DNA from: JBIYSM02 sp044759095
GTDB taxonomy: Bacteria > Bacillota > Bacilli > Brevibacillales > Brevibacillaceae
Direction of reading: 5' to 3'
NCBI RefSeq assembly: GCF_044759095.2
Contig: NZ_JBIYSM020000037.1
Location: 1-47,035, forward strand
DNA length: 47,035 nucleotides
Shown here: positions 6,810-15,768 of the stretch, piece by piece
Numbering within the stretch: position 1 is the stretch's first letter
Layout of the letters: each line of letters begins with the position of its first letter
The notes under the pieces: generated by a model
Databases searched by the model: none
What the model was told of the DNA's origin: nothing
The model's input: only the letters and a program-made list of their open reading frames with translations
Translations under genes and position numbers: made by a program

Positions 6810-7166
6810 TTATATGCCGAGCAGGAAGTTAATGGTTTCCTGCATGGTTATGATTTGGTTTTGCAGGTCCGCTTTAGAAGCTTGTTCAGCACTCAATTGT
6901 TGCTTTAGTTGCTCAATATCTCGCTTGAGTATTTCTTCTTCTGTCGGTGGCGTGTCTACGTATTCATAAAAAATTTCCAGTGTATCTGGATGGATGTACC
7001 GCATAGCCGTTTTCCCTTCGATTCGCTCGGGGTCGGGGATACCTTCGATAAGGAACCCCTCCGCCTTTTCTTCTTCGCTCAGTCGGTCGGGACTATAGTG
7101 TATTCGCTCTAACTCTGCTTTACCGGGCGCGATTACCTTGCCGATAGTTACAAAAATGTTTGACAC
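6810..7166 (-). CDS. Hypothetical coiled-coil protein after the tail fibre genes
   Basis: 118 residues. The C-terminal third (EEEILKRDIEQLKQQLSAEQ onward) has heptad spacing of a coiled coil and ends in an INFLLGI hydrophobic tail. The middle holds GFLIEGIPDPERIEGK. The gene occupies the position of xkdW in PBSX-like clusters, between fibre genes and xkdX, so a fibre-associated or chaperone role is possible. The start is GTG with AAAGGGGGG upstream. Confidence 0.7.
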   Translation of the reverse strand: MSNIFVTIGKVIAPGKAELERIHYSPDRLSEEEKAEGFLIEGIPDPERIEGKTAMRYIHPDTLEIFYEYVDTPPTEEEILKRDIEQLKQQLSAEQASKADLQNQIITMQETINFLLGI

Positions 7167-7179
7167 TATTAACCCCCCT

Positions 7180-8217
7180 TTAGTCTTGTATCCAGCCTAA
7201 AAACGGCTGACTGTATAATGGCATGATTTTCGTAATTAACGGATTATGGTTTTTTGCCGCGTTAACGTCTGCGGTTCCCCCTACGGTGGTAATAGCGGCC
7301 ATTGTATGCACTATACCGCCACTGCTAGTATTTACCTTTATGATTTTGTTGTGACCGTTGGTGTTGTTTACCCACAGGTAGACATGTCCTTTTCTTACGC
7401 CGATAAAGGCGTATCCGGTCTGCGATGCCCCCCCGAAGTTACAACGCCAGACAGTACCGCCACTGGAATTCACCTTGACCAGTTCCCGCGTACTGTTGTC
7501 GATACAATAAAAACTCTTGTCAGAAGGGTCTGGAATACAATGTCCGACAGCTCCCGTTGTAGCAAATGACGGGCTAGGCTGGCCTGTTAACGCGCCTGCC
7601 GCACTAATATAATTCATAGTCACTCTGCTCGTACCAGAATCAAAAATGGGGAGTGCGAATGTCCCATCAGAAAAACGAACCAGGTGATGCCACATCAAAC
7701 TAGCATTAGAACCAGCCAATGTAACCACCCATGCGTTTGCTGTGTAGAACCCGTTACCATCCCTCGTACGCTTAATTAATTGTCTATTAGCATGGTTAAA
7801 CAGATAAACGTCGTAACTTTCATCGACCAGCACAATAAAATGTTGGTCGATCGCCCCGATAGAATCGGTTCGGGTAAGTGCGCCGGTTGTCATGTTCACC
7901 TGTCCCAAAAACGTATTATTACTTCCGTCCCGGTAATATATGAATAACTTTGTTTCGTCAGGTGATAGCATTAAAGAATGCTGATTGGCGCCCACAGTGT
8001 TTTCGAATAGCTTTTGAGAGATAGGGGCGAATCCGCATAGTTTTTGAGCAGAACTAATAGTCGCCATACCAAAAACAGTACGGTCACTCTTTGATACAAT
8101 TTCCCGCAAGTTCGAGTCAGTACTACCGTTAAAGCCGGAAAAAATCGGGATGATCGAAGGCTGAATCTTTTTCCCGACTCCCACCCCATGTGCTCTTAAA
8201 AGCGAATCCATATCCAT
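7180..8217 (-). CDS. Probable distal tail or receptor-binding protein with beta-propeller-like repeats
   Basis: 345 residues. Repeated short strands such as SLMLSPDETKLFIYY, YDVYLFNHANRQLIKR, DKSFYCIDNSTRELVKV and GHVYLWVNNTNGHNKIIKV recur about every 45 residues and resemble blades of a YVTN/WD-type propeller. It lies directly after the tail fibre gene, where host-range proteins are encoded. The ATG at 8217 has GGGAGGTGG upstream and is better than the GTG at 8226. Receptor binding is inferred from position and fold. Confidence 0.65.
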   Translation of the reverse strand: MDMDSLLRAHGVGVGKKIQPSIIPIFSGFNGSTDSNLREIVSKSDRTVFGMATISSAQKLCGFAPISQKLFENTVGANQHSLMLSPDETKLFIYYRDGSNNTFLGQVNMTTGALTRTDSIGAIDQHFIVLVDESYDVYLFNHANRQLIKRTRDGNGFYTANAWVVTLAGSNASLMWHHLVRFSDGTFALPIFDSGTSRVTMNYISAAGALTGQPSPSFATTGAVGHCIPDPSDKSFYCIDNSTRELVKVNSSGGTVWRCNFGGASQTGYAFIGVRKGHVYLWVNNTNGHNKIIKVNTSSGGIVHTMAAITTVGGTADVNAAKNHNPLITKIMPLYSQPFLGWIQD

Positions 8218-8234
8218 AGTTACCACCTCCCTTC

Positions 8235-9599
8235 TTACGTAATCTGTGTATAGTCTCCATCAGCATCATAGGTTATGGTATACACAAGTGTATTTGCTAC
8301 CGTAACCCCATCATCTGCGTATCTGGTAATGGTAAGCGTGGGATAATTCCCGTTGGTATCCGGTGTTCCGCTCAAAACAGTGCGCTGAAAACGTGTTGTT
8401 CCATCTGCACGATAGTAGTCCACTTGCGTAAATTTCCCGTTAGCATCCTTGCCACTACGTACAACCTTATTCGCTCCCAACAAGTCGAAGCGCATAAACT
8501 CTAAGGAAGCTGTACCCATTTTTGCAGACAAAACATAATACGTCCCACTTTCTGAAATTACGTCAAAACGGTCACTCTCCGCGTTCAATGCCGTCCGTTG
8601 CCCTGCTGTTTCAGAAAGTCTCGTTCCGTTTGTGAGTCGGATGTCTTTGATGCCTGAAATGATATTATCGCCCATTACCAGGCCACCAGAAAGAGTGCCC
8701 CCGGTTTTTTGGAGGTACTGCGTATGCGGGTCGCCTGTGCTGTTGTGATTTCCAGTGTGTAACACACTGTTTCCCCCGACTTGTAACACAGTAAAGTTTG
8801 CGCTCGAAAGATTGGCCTTTTCAGTATTCAACTGCTCCAACGTCTTTGTGGGCGCATCATACCAGTTTGCTTTTCCGGTGATGCCCTTGATTACCTTGGC
8901 GAACCAAGAAAGAATTTGTGTCAGCGTCCCTGTGTTCGAGTAGGCAGTTGGTGTTGCTTGGTCAATAGTGCGGTTGCCGATAATGGTATCCGTTGCCGCA
9001 TTGTTTGCCAATTCAGTTGTGCCTACTGCCCCTGCGGCGATCTTGTCAGCAGTGACAGAATCAGGAGCCAGCTTGGCATTGGTGACACTACCATCAGGAT
9101 GATCCAGGACGGCAGCTGTTTTGTGGTCATCCAATTCTTGCGTCGTTACAAATACAAGAGACTGTTCAATTGTGGCAGTGATATTCGACGCAGTTCCTAC
9201 AATCGTGACCACATCGATATGCTTCTCGATGATGTCCGGCCCACCACCAGCTGGGATGTACTCGGCGCTTGCCCCGGCGTTCCCATAGCAGTATAAAATC
9301 TCTCCGATGTCTGGATCCTCGGCAAATACACCGATCTCACGGAAATAAAAACCGATTGTCACGTCCTCATTGGAAAGAATCGCCCCAACAACCGCCTTGC
9401 CGCCTGGTTGGGTTTTCAGCTTGGTGATAGCGAGTGATTTTTTCTCGCTGATCAATCCATTCAGGTCGGCGATGATTTGGCCGCTCAAGTTGCCGTCCCC
9501 GACAGCAATTCGATTGAAATTTAACTGCGCACCTGTCTGAGCTTTCGCCTGTAAGGCACGTCCTTTATTGGTTATTTGAAGTCCACCGAAAGCTCCCAC
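8235..9599 (-). CDS. Tail fibre protein (phage_tail_fib N-terminal domain)
   Basis: 454 residues. The N-terminal 150 residues (GLQITNKGRALQAKAQTG, then IGFYFREIGVFAEDP) match the fibre N-terminal domain that docks on the baseplate next to gpI. The middle section, LAPDSVTADKIAAGAVGTTE, is the flexible AKL/DKI repeat typical of fibre shafts. The C-terminal 100 residues end in a YADDGVTV-type strand segment. Start is GTG at 9599 with GGTGG upstream. It is followed by the propeller-like protein. Confidence 0.85.
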   Translation of the reverse strand: MGAFGGLQITNKGRALQAKAQTGAQLNFNRIAVGDGNLSGQIIADLNGLISEKKSLAITKLKTQPGGKAVVGAILSNEDVTIGFYFREIGVFAEDPDIGEILYCYGNAGASAEYIPAGGGPDIIEKHIDVVTIVGTASNITATIEQSLVFVTTQELDDHKTAAVLDHPDGSVTNAKLAPDSVTADKIAAGAVGTTELANNAATDTIIGNRTIDQATPTAYSNTGTLTQILSWFAKVIKGITGKANWYDAPTKTLEQLNTEKANLSSANFTVLQVGGNSVLHTGNHNSTGDPHTQYLQKTGGTLSGGLVMGDNIISGIKDIRLTNGTRLSETAGQRTALNAESDRFDVISESGTYYVLSAKMGTASLEFMRFDLLGANKVVRSGKDANGKFTQVDYYRADGTTRFQRTVLSGTPDTNGNYPTLTITRYADDGVTVANTLVYTITYDADGDYTQIT

Positions 9600-9603
9600 T
9601 CTA

Positions 9604-10167
9604 TTACACCACCTGTTCCACTGTCATGAATTCACCCATATGCAGAACGTTTCCGTAGTAAAGGTTCAGTTCATCGCCCGCCCGCAGGATGATTGTTTCG
9701 AGCCACGATCGTGCATTCTTGACAGAATTGACTGCTTTTGTGAACTCTTCTGCTTGCTCATTTGTCGCAGCGAAGTTGTTTGTGACCACTCGGAAATGAT
9801 ACGGTTGACCACCATAGTCATACCATTCCTCTACCTCACCATCTCCAAAGATCGTGGACACCAACTCTTCTACCGCAGAAGGCGTCCCTTTTCGCCGGTG
9901 CCAGGCATCCGAGTTTTTGACCAGCTCTCTTTTCTGCTCGATGGGAAGTGTGACATCGTAGAAGTCAACATGCAGAGACCAGGCCAGTTCGTCCAGCCAG
10001 GCATCCTCCAGATCGTCCACTGAGTAGAGAAGTGTCAATTTGGCTATTGCTTCTGTTACCTTTTTCAATTCGCTGTCGATGGCTTGAGCTGCAGCTTTCA
10101 CTTTTTCATCTGCAAGCAAACTAGGGGGAAGCAACTCCACTAGGGAGATGTTGTGTATATCACGCAT
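9604..10167 (-). CDS. Baseplate protein gpI (phage tail protein I)
   Basis: 187 residues of the P2 gpI family: an N-terminal LVELLPPSLLADEKV motif, LDELAWSLHVDFYD at 58-72, and the RRKGTPSAVEELVSTIFG segment at 91-108. It joins fibres to the baseplate wedge. It overlaps baseplate J by 8 bases. Gene order J-I-fibre is that of P2. Confidence 0.88.
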   Translation of the reverse strand: MRDIHNISLVELLPPSLLADEKVKAAAQAIDSELKKVTEAIAKLTLLYSVDDLEDAWLDELAWSLHVDFYDVTLPIEQKRELVKNSDAWHRRKGTPSAVEELVSTIFGDGEVEEWYDYGGQPYHFRVVTNNFAATNEQAEEFTKAVNSVKNARSWLETIILRAGDELNLYYGNVLHMGEFMTVEQVV

Positions 10168-11281
10168 CCTCTACGCCTCCGTAAGCGACGGTCACCGTGC
10201 CTTCCTTCGCCACCTGCGTCCTGGTGAGAGCAGTAAACGCCGGTGACGTAATCTGCACTCGCTTTGCGCCAGCATTCAGCAGCCGCCGGGTTAGTTCCGA
10301 TGGATTGATGTCACGACCTAATTTTGAACGCTGCCATACCTGGTAATCAGCCACAGAAGTATTCACAGCTGCTTGGATCGATGCCGCATTGCTTTCGTTT
10401 TCTTTCCCGATCCAGTAAGTGAAATCGATGTTGTATGTCACCTGGGCAGGGGCTAACACGGTGACCTGATCGGTAAGAGGTCGCACTTTTTTGTCACTAC
10501 ACTTCTCAAGAACGGCATCAAGAACCGTTTGCGTCGGCAATGCTCCGTCTTTCATCAACGGGCGAATTTCCACCGTACCGGCACTTGGCGAAGACACGGC
10601 CACGTCAATAATGTTCGTATCGGCTGTTTTCGCCCAGAATTCATATGCCCCATCCGGACCCGCTACAGAAAAAGATTCGGGAGCGAGATAAATGCGTTGA
10701 CGGTACTGTTCGTCGGACTCCATTTCTGCGCCGCCTGTACTCTCTGTGGTGTTCGACACACTGGCCAGCCATTGAAACGGATCGACGATGATATTGATTT
10801 GTCCAGGCAAAAATCCATTGCCGATTTCTCCCGCCTGGGTGCATTCACACAGCACGTCAGCATAAAGAGCGCCGGAGGGGATTGCCGTGGGCTCGATTGT
10901 CGCAAAGAAAATCTGACCATCTGGGCTGACTCTTGTTCCAAGTGGCACAGTCACTGCGTCCGGTCGAACTGTTGATAGCGTGAACCGAACCGTTACCTGA
11001 GATTTCTTTGCTTCAATTCGTGGCGTTTCCACCCGCGCGCCAAGGTGGTCAAGAAATCCATCGGTTGCATACCGCAGCAGGTTTTGTTTGGCCGATAAGT
11101 TGATCAGCACGCGCTGTTGCACGATAAGATTTCCGATCGCCAATAAAAAAAGCCGTACCGGGTCAGCCGGAAACAGCTTTTTTCCTGTGAGTGCCTCATA
11201 ACCAGCGATGATCTCGTTGACAATCGCATTCGGATCCGTATCGACAAAATTGATATCCGGCAAAGAATTAAGATCGCTCAA
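10160..11281 (-). CDS. Baseplate assembly protein gpJ
   Basis: 373 residues from the TTG at 11281, which follows GGAGGGG by 7 bases and overlaps the gpW stop (TTGA). The longer open frame to 11491 gives a cysteine-rich peptide that is only gpW read out of frame, so I reject it. The core has VRFTLSTVRPDAVTVPLGTRV and the ESDEQYRQRIYLAPESFSVAGP motif typical of the J family. It forms the outer baseplate wedge with gpW and gpI. Confidence 0.9.
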   Translation of the reverse strand: MSDLNSLPDINFVDTDPNAIVNEIIAGYEALTGKKLFPADPVRLFLLAIGNLIVQQRVLINLSAKQNLLRYATDGFLDHLGARVETPRIEAKKSQVTVRFTLSTVRPDAVTVPLGTRVSPDGQIFFATIEPTAIPSGALYADVLCECTQAGEIGNGFLPGQINIIVDPFQWLASVSNTTESTGGAEMESDEQYRQRIYLAPESFSVAGPDGAYEFWAKTADTNIIDVAVSSPSAGTVEIRPLMKDGALPTQTVLDAVLEKCSDKKVRPLTDQVTVLAPAQVTYNIDFTYWIGKENESNAASIQAAVNTSVADYQVWQRSKLGRDINPSELTRRLLNAGAKRVQITSPAFTALTRTQVAKEGTVTVAYGGVEDA

Positions 11282-11601
11282 GATGCTTCCCCTCCTTCCA
11301 CAATTCTGATCCTCACAATCGGCTTTAATTTTCCATTTTGCGCATCCCCCTGAAATGTCACACGGACTACCTCTGCACGGGGTTCGTATTCTCTTAGGGC
11401 CGCAACTAATCGGGCAGTAAGTGTCGCCTGTGCCACATGGATAGGTGCATCCACATCGGGGTTCCAAGCAAAATCCCGTGCCATCGGACAAGCAAACTCA
11501 GGTGTAGCTAGTAACGTCCGCACGTTTTGAAGAATTTCTGCAGTTCCGGTGGCAGCAAAATCGATTTCTGTTACATCACCTGTCACGTCGAACTCGTTCA
11601 C
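11278..11601 (-). CDS. Baseplate wedge protein gpW (gp25-like)
   Basis: 107 residues of the gp25/lysozyme-like wedge family: ILQNVRTLLATPEFACPMARDF near 23-44 and VVRVTFQGDAQNGKLKPIVRIRI at the end. It nucleates sheath assembly at the baseplate. It overlaps its upstream neighbour by 4 bases and gpJ by 4. Confidence 0.88.
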   Translation of the reverse strand: MNEFDVTGDVTEIDFAATGTAEILQNVRTLLATPEFACPMARDFAWNPDVDAPIHVAQATLTARLVAALREYEPRAEVVRVTFQGDAQNGKLKPIVRIRIVEGGEAS

Positions 11602-11975
11602 TTCTTACCACCGCCTTGTTTTGGATATTCCTTCAGTGTGAGCTTCACTTCGGCGGTAATCAACTTCCCGTTCCCAGTATGGGCTTTGTGCCCCTCGTCC
11701 AATGATTCAATAAACCATAGGTTCTGTGTGACCGGCTCGCCGCCGATAATCAGCATCGCGAGCTTCCCGGTGTCGCGCATTGCCCGTAGTCGTTTCAGTT
11801 CTGCCTCCGGATTCACGCCATATTGAGCATCAAGTCGAATTGAAAAGCTGATCTCTTCCTGGCCCGGCCCCAAGAATTCGGGCTTCGGTTTTTGCAAGTG
11901 GACATCGTGATTCGCCCAACGTGCTGAACCACTCCGGTTAAAATCCTTAAATGTACGAACCTTGTTGATCGACAC
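11598..11975 (-). CDS. gpU-like tail terminator protein with a displaced start (probable frameshift)
   Basis: The annotated frame opens at GTG 11975 and encodes 125 residues similar to P2 gpU: PEFLGPGQEEISFSIRLDAQYG and LIIGGEPVTQNLWFIESLDEG. The same frame stays open upstream to 12008 and encodes GSFGDVIFEVS, the conserved start of this family, but has no start codon there. The natural ATG (12015-12013), coupled to the upstream stop as TGATG, is out of frame by one base. Either one base was gained near 12009-12012, or translation begins at the poorer GTG. gpU caps the tail tube. Confidence 0.75.
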   Translation of the reverse strand: MSINKVRTFKDFNRSGSARWANHDVHLQKPKPEFLGPGQEEISFSIRLDAQYGVNPEAELKRLRAMRDTGKLAMLIIGGEPVTQNLWFIESLDEGHKAHTGNGKLITAEVKLTLKEYPKQGGGKK

Positions 11976-12014
11976 CTCAAATATTACGTCTCCAAAACTT
12001 CCGACTACCCCACA

Positions 12015-12269
12015 TCAACCACCTCCTGCTGCTGGTGGGTCATCTTCTGTATGAAATGCACCGAGAACATACCCGTCCGCATTGCCCACTGCTGAGAAGA
12101 GACAGACGACCTGCTCACCCGGAGACACCGGCCACGCTTTCTTCATTACTGGCAACTCGTAGGAAACGACGTCAGACCGATCGGTAAAGGCAACCCTTGC
12201 TGCGCCGATTGCGCTATTGACCGAAGAGACGAAGCCGACTCGAATCAGATTCCTCATGATTCCGTCCAT
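12015..12269 (-). CDS. Short baseplate spike protein gpV
   Basis: 84 residues resembling only the N-terminal OB-fold of P2 gpV: MRNLIRVGFVSSVNSAIGAARV, then WPVSPGEQVVCLFSAVGNADGYVLGAF. P2 gpV is about 210 residues, with a C-terminal spike; here the protein ends in PPAAGGG, so the spike helix is absent or supplied by another protein. The ATG at 12269 overlaps the gpD stop (TGATG) after GGAGGGG. Confidence 0.8.
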   Translation of the reverse strand: MDGIMRNLIRVGFVSSVNSAIGAARVAFTDRSDVVSYELPVMKKAWPVSPGEQVVCLFSAVGNADGYVLGAFHTEDDPPAAGGG

Positions 12270-13285
12270 CAATACCCCTCCAGACATCTGCGTAGCTCAA
12301 GTTTGGTTTCATATCCGCTTTGTTGGCCGTGTGCTGCCTGGGTGATGATATACTTTCCGTCAAATTTACCGAATCCACTCAGGTTCACGGTTAGACCGGC
12401 CACGAACCTTGTGTCACCCAACAGGGTTATAGAAAAGACCGTGGCATTCTTGTTCTCCTGCCGAAGCCTCTTTTTTGCTAATCTGATAGCTTCCTTTTGA
12501 GAGGAAACCCGCTGGTTGATGACAAGGACGCGGCCTGTTTTCGGAGGCTTTGGAGGCGTATAGGTGTACTTGATCGTTTGTTTTTTCCGTGCATTGTAGT
12601 ATTCAACACGGCATGCCTTGTACAACCCATTCAGCGACGTTCTTCCTTGGTAACTCTTGATGATCGGATCACCTTTGCGCAGCGTTGCAACAGGGGCCTT
12701 CTTTTCGAGGTCTTCCTCGTCAAAGATAACGAGTTGTTTTCCCGTCACCTTCAGACAAAGACCGGCATCATTGCAGAGGCGCATTAGGAAAGCAAGGTCG
12801 TATTCGTCCGTTTGCTCAATGCGGTCGTACTCGGGGTCTTCGCTGGTTTGAAACATCAATTTCAGTTTGGCTTTGCTGGCGATGTCCCGGGCGATGACAG
12901 ACAGGAAGGTTTTTTCCCATGCCCGATTCTTCCTTTCCCCTCGGAGGGAAGAAGACTCGGGAACCGAGATGGCCTTGATTGTGGCAACTGATGGAGGCCC
13001 GCCGACCTCGATTTCGTCAATTTCAAACTGACCGATAGGGAGCGTGTTGGTGATGCCGTGCTTCTCCCAATCTTGTCGCATGATCACACCTTGAATCACA
13101 TTCCCTTTTTCGGGCATCCAGGCACCGCTCCAAAGTTGATTGGTGTCCTCCAGAGTCAACTGCAGGTCATCGGCTTGGCCGCTCAGATTATCCGTATAAC
13201 TCCAGCTCAATAAGTAAGGCTGCAGGTACGTCGAGATGTCTTTGTTCTCATACTTAACCTGCAGCCATGCTTTTCTTCCGTTCAT
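12269..13285 (-). CDS. Late control protein D / baseplate hub (gpD)
   Basis: 338 residues of the phage gpD family (the gp27-like hub): SWSYTDNLSGQADDLQLTLED near 28-48 and a final VNLSGFGKFDGKYIITQAAH block. It forms the central hub of the baseplate that carries gpV. It overlaps gpX by 4 bases. In P2 the homologue also affects late transcription; that regulatory role is not evident here. Confidence 0.9.
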   Translation of the reverse strand: MNGRKAWLQVKYENKDISTYLQPYLLSWSYTDNLSGQADDLQLTLEDTNQLWSGAWMPEKGNVIQGVIMRQDWEKHGITNTLPIGQFEIDEIEVGGPPSVATIKAISVPESSSLRGERKNRAWEKTFLSVIARDIASKAKLKLMFQTSEDPEYDRIEQTDEYDLAFLMRLCNDAGLCLKVTGKQLVIFDEEDLEKKAPVATLRKGDPIIKSYQGRTSLNGLYKACRVEYYNARKKQTIKYTYTPPKPPKTGRVLVINQRVSSQKEAIRLAKKRLRQENKNATVFSITLLGDTRFVAGLTVNLSGFGKFDGKYIITQAAHGQQSGYETKLELRRCLEGY

Positions 13286-13497
13286 TCTACCTCACCACTT
13301 TTCCATGGCGGGAGTGATTCGCTGATCTGTGTCTTGATCTCCGGAATTGTGAGGCGAACATTTGCGGGGAATATGACGGTCTCACGGTGCTGTGGATTAG
13401 CTTCTATGAGTGCTGTCATGAAATACTCACTGCCAAGGGTTTTCTTGGCAATAACGTCCCACATGTCGCCCTGGATGGTGATGTATTCCTTAGGCAT
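13282..13497 (-). CDS. Tail protein X (LysM-like)
   Basis: 71 residues with the gpX/LysM pattern: YITIQGDMWDVIAKKTLGSEYFM, then NPQHRETVIFPANVRLTIPEI. P2 gpX is about the same length and is needed for tail assembly. It overlaps both the tape measure gene (8 bases) and gpD (4 bases). Confidence 0.88.
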   Translation of the reverse strand: MPKEYITIQGDMWDVIAKKTLGSEYFMTALIEANPQHRETVIFPANVRLTIPEIKTQISESLPPWKSGEVE

Positions 13498-15655
13498 ATG
13501 CTACCCGCCTTCCTTGATGTTGTATCGCCTTCAGCTGATCCATCAGAGAAGCGTTGTTACTCTGCAGGACCGGCTCAATCTCTTCTTTGCTGACGCCGTG
13601 AATCACCGGGTTGTAGTGAAGCTGAATGACTGTTCCACCACTGCTACCCATCGACTGCCCTGCCGTCTTCCAAAAGCCCTCGCTGTATTCCCTGTTTTCT
13701 TGTGCGGTGAGAACCCTCTCGCCTTTGTGGAGCTCTGCCACGTATCCATTGAACGGTACATACGAAAGGCCGTTAGCATGGGAGCCATCCACTCCATAGT
13801 TACGCGCTAGCTTTCTTTCGTTCATCTGACGAACCTGCACCGAGTAGTCCAGCTGGAACTCTTGCAACATAGGCAAGGATGTTCCTGTGAGCTTGTTGAT
13901 GCCCTCGATAATCCTGTTGGTGGCTTGGATGATATTGTTCGCGCCGGATTTGAAGATGTTACTGATCTTCACCATCGAGTCGCCAAACCATTGGCTTGCA
14001 GAGTCCCAGTTCTTGTACAGCACGTAAGCTGCTGCACCCAGTGCAACCACCCCGGCAATGACAAGACCGATCGGGTTAGCCAGCATGGTGAGATTCAGGA
14101 GTCTTTGTGCAATCGTCATTCGCTGCGTAGCCGCCGCAGCCAACGTCGTCGCAGTGGTTGCTGTTGTCTGCGCAGCTGCTTGTCGTACAAAAAGTCTGGT
14201 AACTTCATTTCCCATTAGCGCCGCCTGAGTCCAAGCGAACTTCAGTCCAAGCCAAGCGATTCTGGCACCGATCAGTGCGGTTGTGCCAATCACAATGGCC
14301 TTCGTTGCTGTCGGGTACTTCTCGGCAAATGCTGCCGCGGCTTGCGCTACCTTTGATGCCCCGCCGAATACTTCATTCAGACCAGGCAGAAGAATATTGC
14401 CTAAAGCGAAGGCTGCCTCTGATGCGCTATTTTTCATTAGTTGAAGCTGCGCCTCGGAAGTTCGCATCCGGGCATTAAACTCACGATTCATGGAGCCTTT
14501 GCGTTTGGCGTCGTTCAACAAAGCGATCTGTCGACGGTATTCGTTCACAGCACCTGACAAAGCTGCTATGTCATCCCCATATTCCTTCCCGAAAAGTCCG
14601 GTTGTTACTTCGGCCTGTCGCTCTTTCGGCAGTTTGTTGATGGCATCAAGCACCTTCAGGATGGTACCCTGCGCATCTTTGACCATGCCCTTGTTGATTT
14701 GCTTTGCGGACAATCCCAGCTTTTTCAGAGCGTCTTGGAATCGTTGTGGTTGCTGCTCCGCAATGGCAAGTTCCCTGATTAGCGCATTTGTCGCAGTGGC
14801 AGCCACTTCCTCAGACTTACCCAGGGAGAGGAAGGTACTCGCAAGCGCAGATCCCTGACCAGCGTCCATGTTTACCTGTTTTAATACGCCACCGGTTCGA
14901 AGAAGAACGCCAATAATATCCTTCCCTTTCGAAACCGAGTTGTCGTCCAGATAGTTAATGGTGTCTCCCAGATCGCCAATCTTCTCGATGGGAATTTGCA
15001 TCACGTTCGCGATCTTACCCATCTGATCGCCAATCTCATCTGCTGGCATTTCAAAAGCCGTTGCCATTTTTGCTGTTTCTCTAGTGAACTGAATGACTCT
15101 GTCGCGCGGAACATTCATACGCAGACCGGATTCGACCATTTTTGCCAATTCGTAATTTGCAATTGGCAACTCTCGGCCCAGCATTTGGATTTCTTTTCGC
15201 ATTTGATAATAAACTGATGTGAGATTACCAGCCTCGTCCCTCGCACCCTCAGCCTGCTTGGCTACGCCGAGCATGGCCGTCTCAAACTGCATGGCAGCCC
15301 TGGCAGAAGCGATGAATGGGGTTGCCATTACTGCTGTATCCAGAACCTGCCCCCGTATCTGCGAGGCATGTTGTTGAAGCTCATTTTGCCTTTGGGTCAC
15401 TTGAGCCAGACGCTGCTGGACTTGCAGGGTCTTCTCCAGTTGCTCTGTCATACGTTGGTGGGCAGCCTGATACGCCTGCGCAGAGATCACGCCTTTTTTG
15501 TACTCTTCTTCCAGAGTACGCAGGCCACCTTTGAGGCTCTTTGCATCATTGCCGAGCGTGCGGAGTTGAGAGGAGGCCGAAGCAAATGACCCGGTGAAGG
15601 TCCTTGCCAATCGGCCAGCAATATTAAAAGCGATTTCATAAACCTTTCGGGCCAT
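13490..15655 (-). CDS. Tail tape measure protein
   Basis: 721 residues. N-terminal coiled coil at about 20-105 (rich in Q, E, K), a TP901-type tape measure core at about 115-330 (FETAMLGVAKQAEG and MATAFEMPADEIGDQMGKIANV), hydrophobic helices near 445-560 (LANPIGLVIAGVVALGAAA) expected to cross the membrane during DNA entry, and a C-terminal domain with NGLSYVPFNGYVAELHKGERVL, a common tape measure ending. Its length would specify a fairly short contractile tail. Confidence 0.9.
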   Translation of the reverse strand: MARKVYEIAFNIAGRLARTFTGSFASASSQLRTLGNDAKSLKGGLRTLEEEYKKGVISAQAYQAAHQRMTEQLEKTLQVQQRLAQVTQRQNELQQHASQIRGQVLDTAVMATPFIASARAAMQFETAMLGVAKQAEGARDEAGNLTSVYYQMRKEIQMLGRELPIANYELAKMVESGLRMNVPRDRVIQFTRETAKMATAFEMPADEIGDQMGKIANVMQIPIEKIGDLGDTINYLDDNSVSKGKDIIGVLLRTGGVLKQVNMDAGQGSALASTFLSLGKSEEVAATATNALIRELAIAEQQPQRFQDALKKLGLSAKQINKGMVKDAQGTILKVLDAINKLPKERQAEVTTGLFGKEYGDDIAALSGAVNEYRRQIALLNDAKRKGSMNREFNARMRTSEAQLQLMKNSASEAAFALGNILLPGLNEVFGGASKVAQAAAAFAEKYPTATKAIVIGTTALIGARIAWLGLKFAWTQAALMGNEVTRLFVRQAAAQTTATTATTLAAAATQRMTIAQRLLNLTMLANPIGLVIAGVVALGAAAYVLYKNWDSASQWFGDSMVKISNIFKSGANNIIQATNRIIEGINKLTGTSLPMLQEFQLDYSVQVRQMNERKLARNYGVDGSHANGLSYVPFNGYVAELHKGERVLTAQENREYSEGFWKTAGQSMGSSGGTVIQLHYNPVIHGVSKEEIEPVLQSNNASLMDQLKAIQHQGRRVAYA

Positions 15656-15766
15656 TTACTCGTCTCCTTTCGGCCAAAGTTCAGATGCCGCCAACACCCA
15701 CTCTTTCAGTTCGAACAGTGGTTGGTTTAACCAAAACTCGACTGAGGTGGTAGTGCTACTTGCCAT
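15656..15766 (-). CDS. GpE' extension (GpE family, probable -1 frameshift product)
   Basis: A 36-residue frame directly before the tape measure gene, rich in tryptophan (VEFWLNQPLFELKEWVLAAS, then LWPKGD), as in P2 gpE'. It lies in the -1 frame relative to the preceding gpE gene and overlaps its stop codon by 3 bases (TAAAAATG). In P2-like phages this part is made only as a C-terminal extension of gpE after -1 frameshifting. No convincing ribosome site precedes its ATG, which supports the frameshift model. Confidence 0.75.
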   Translation of the reverse strand: MASSTTTSVEFWLNQPLFELKEWVLAASELWPKGDE

Positions 15767-15768
15767 TT

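Noticed and set aside
11282..11491. N-terminal Cys-rich extension of the gpJ reading frame
   Set aside because: It is the gpW gene read in another frame; a TTG at 11281 with an excellent ribosome site gives a normal-length gpJ.
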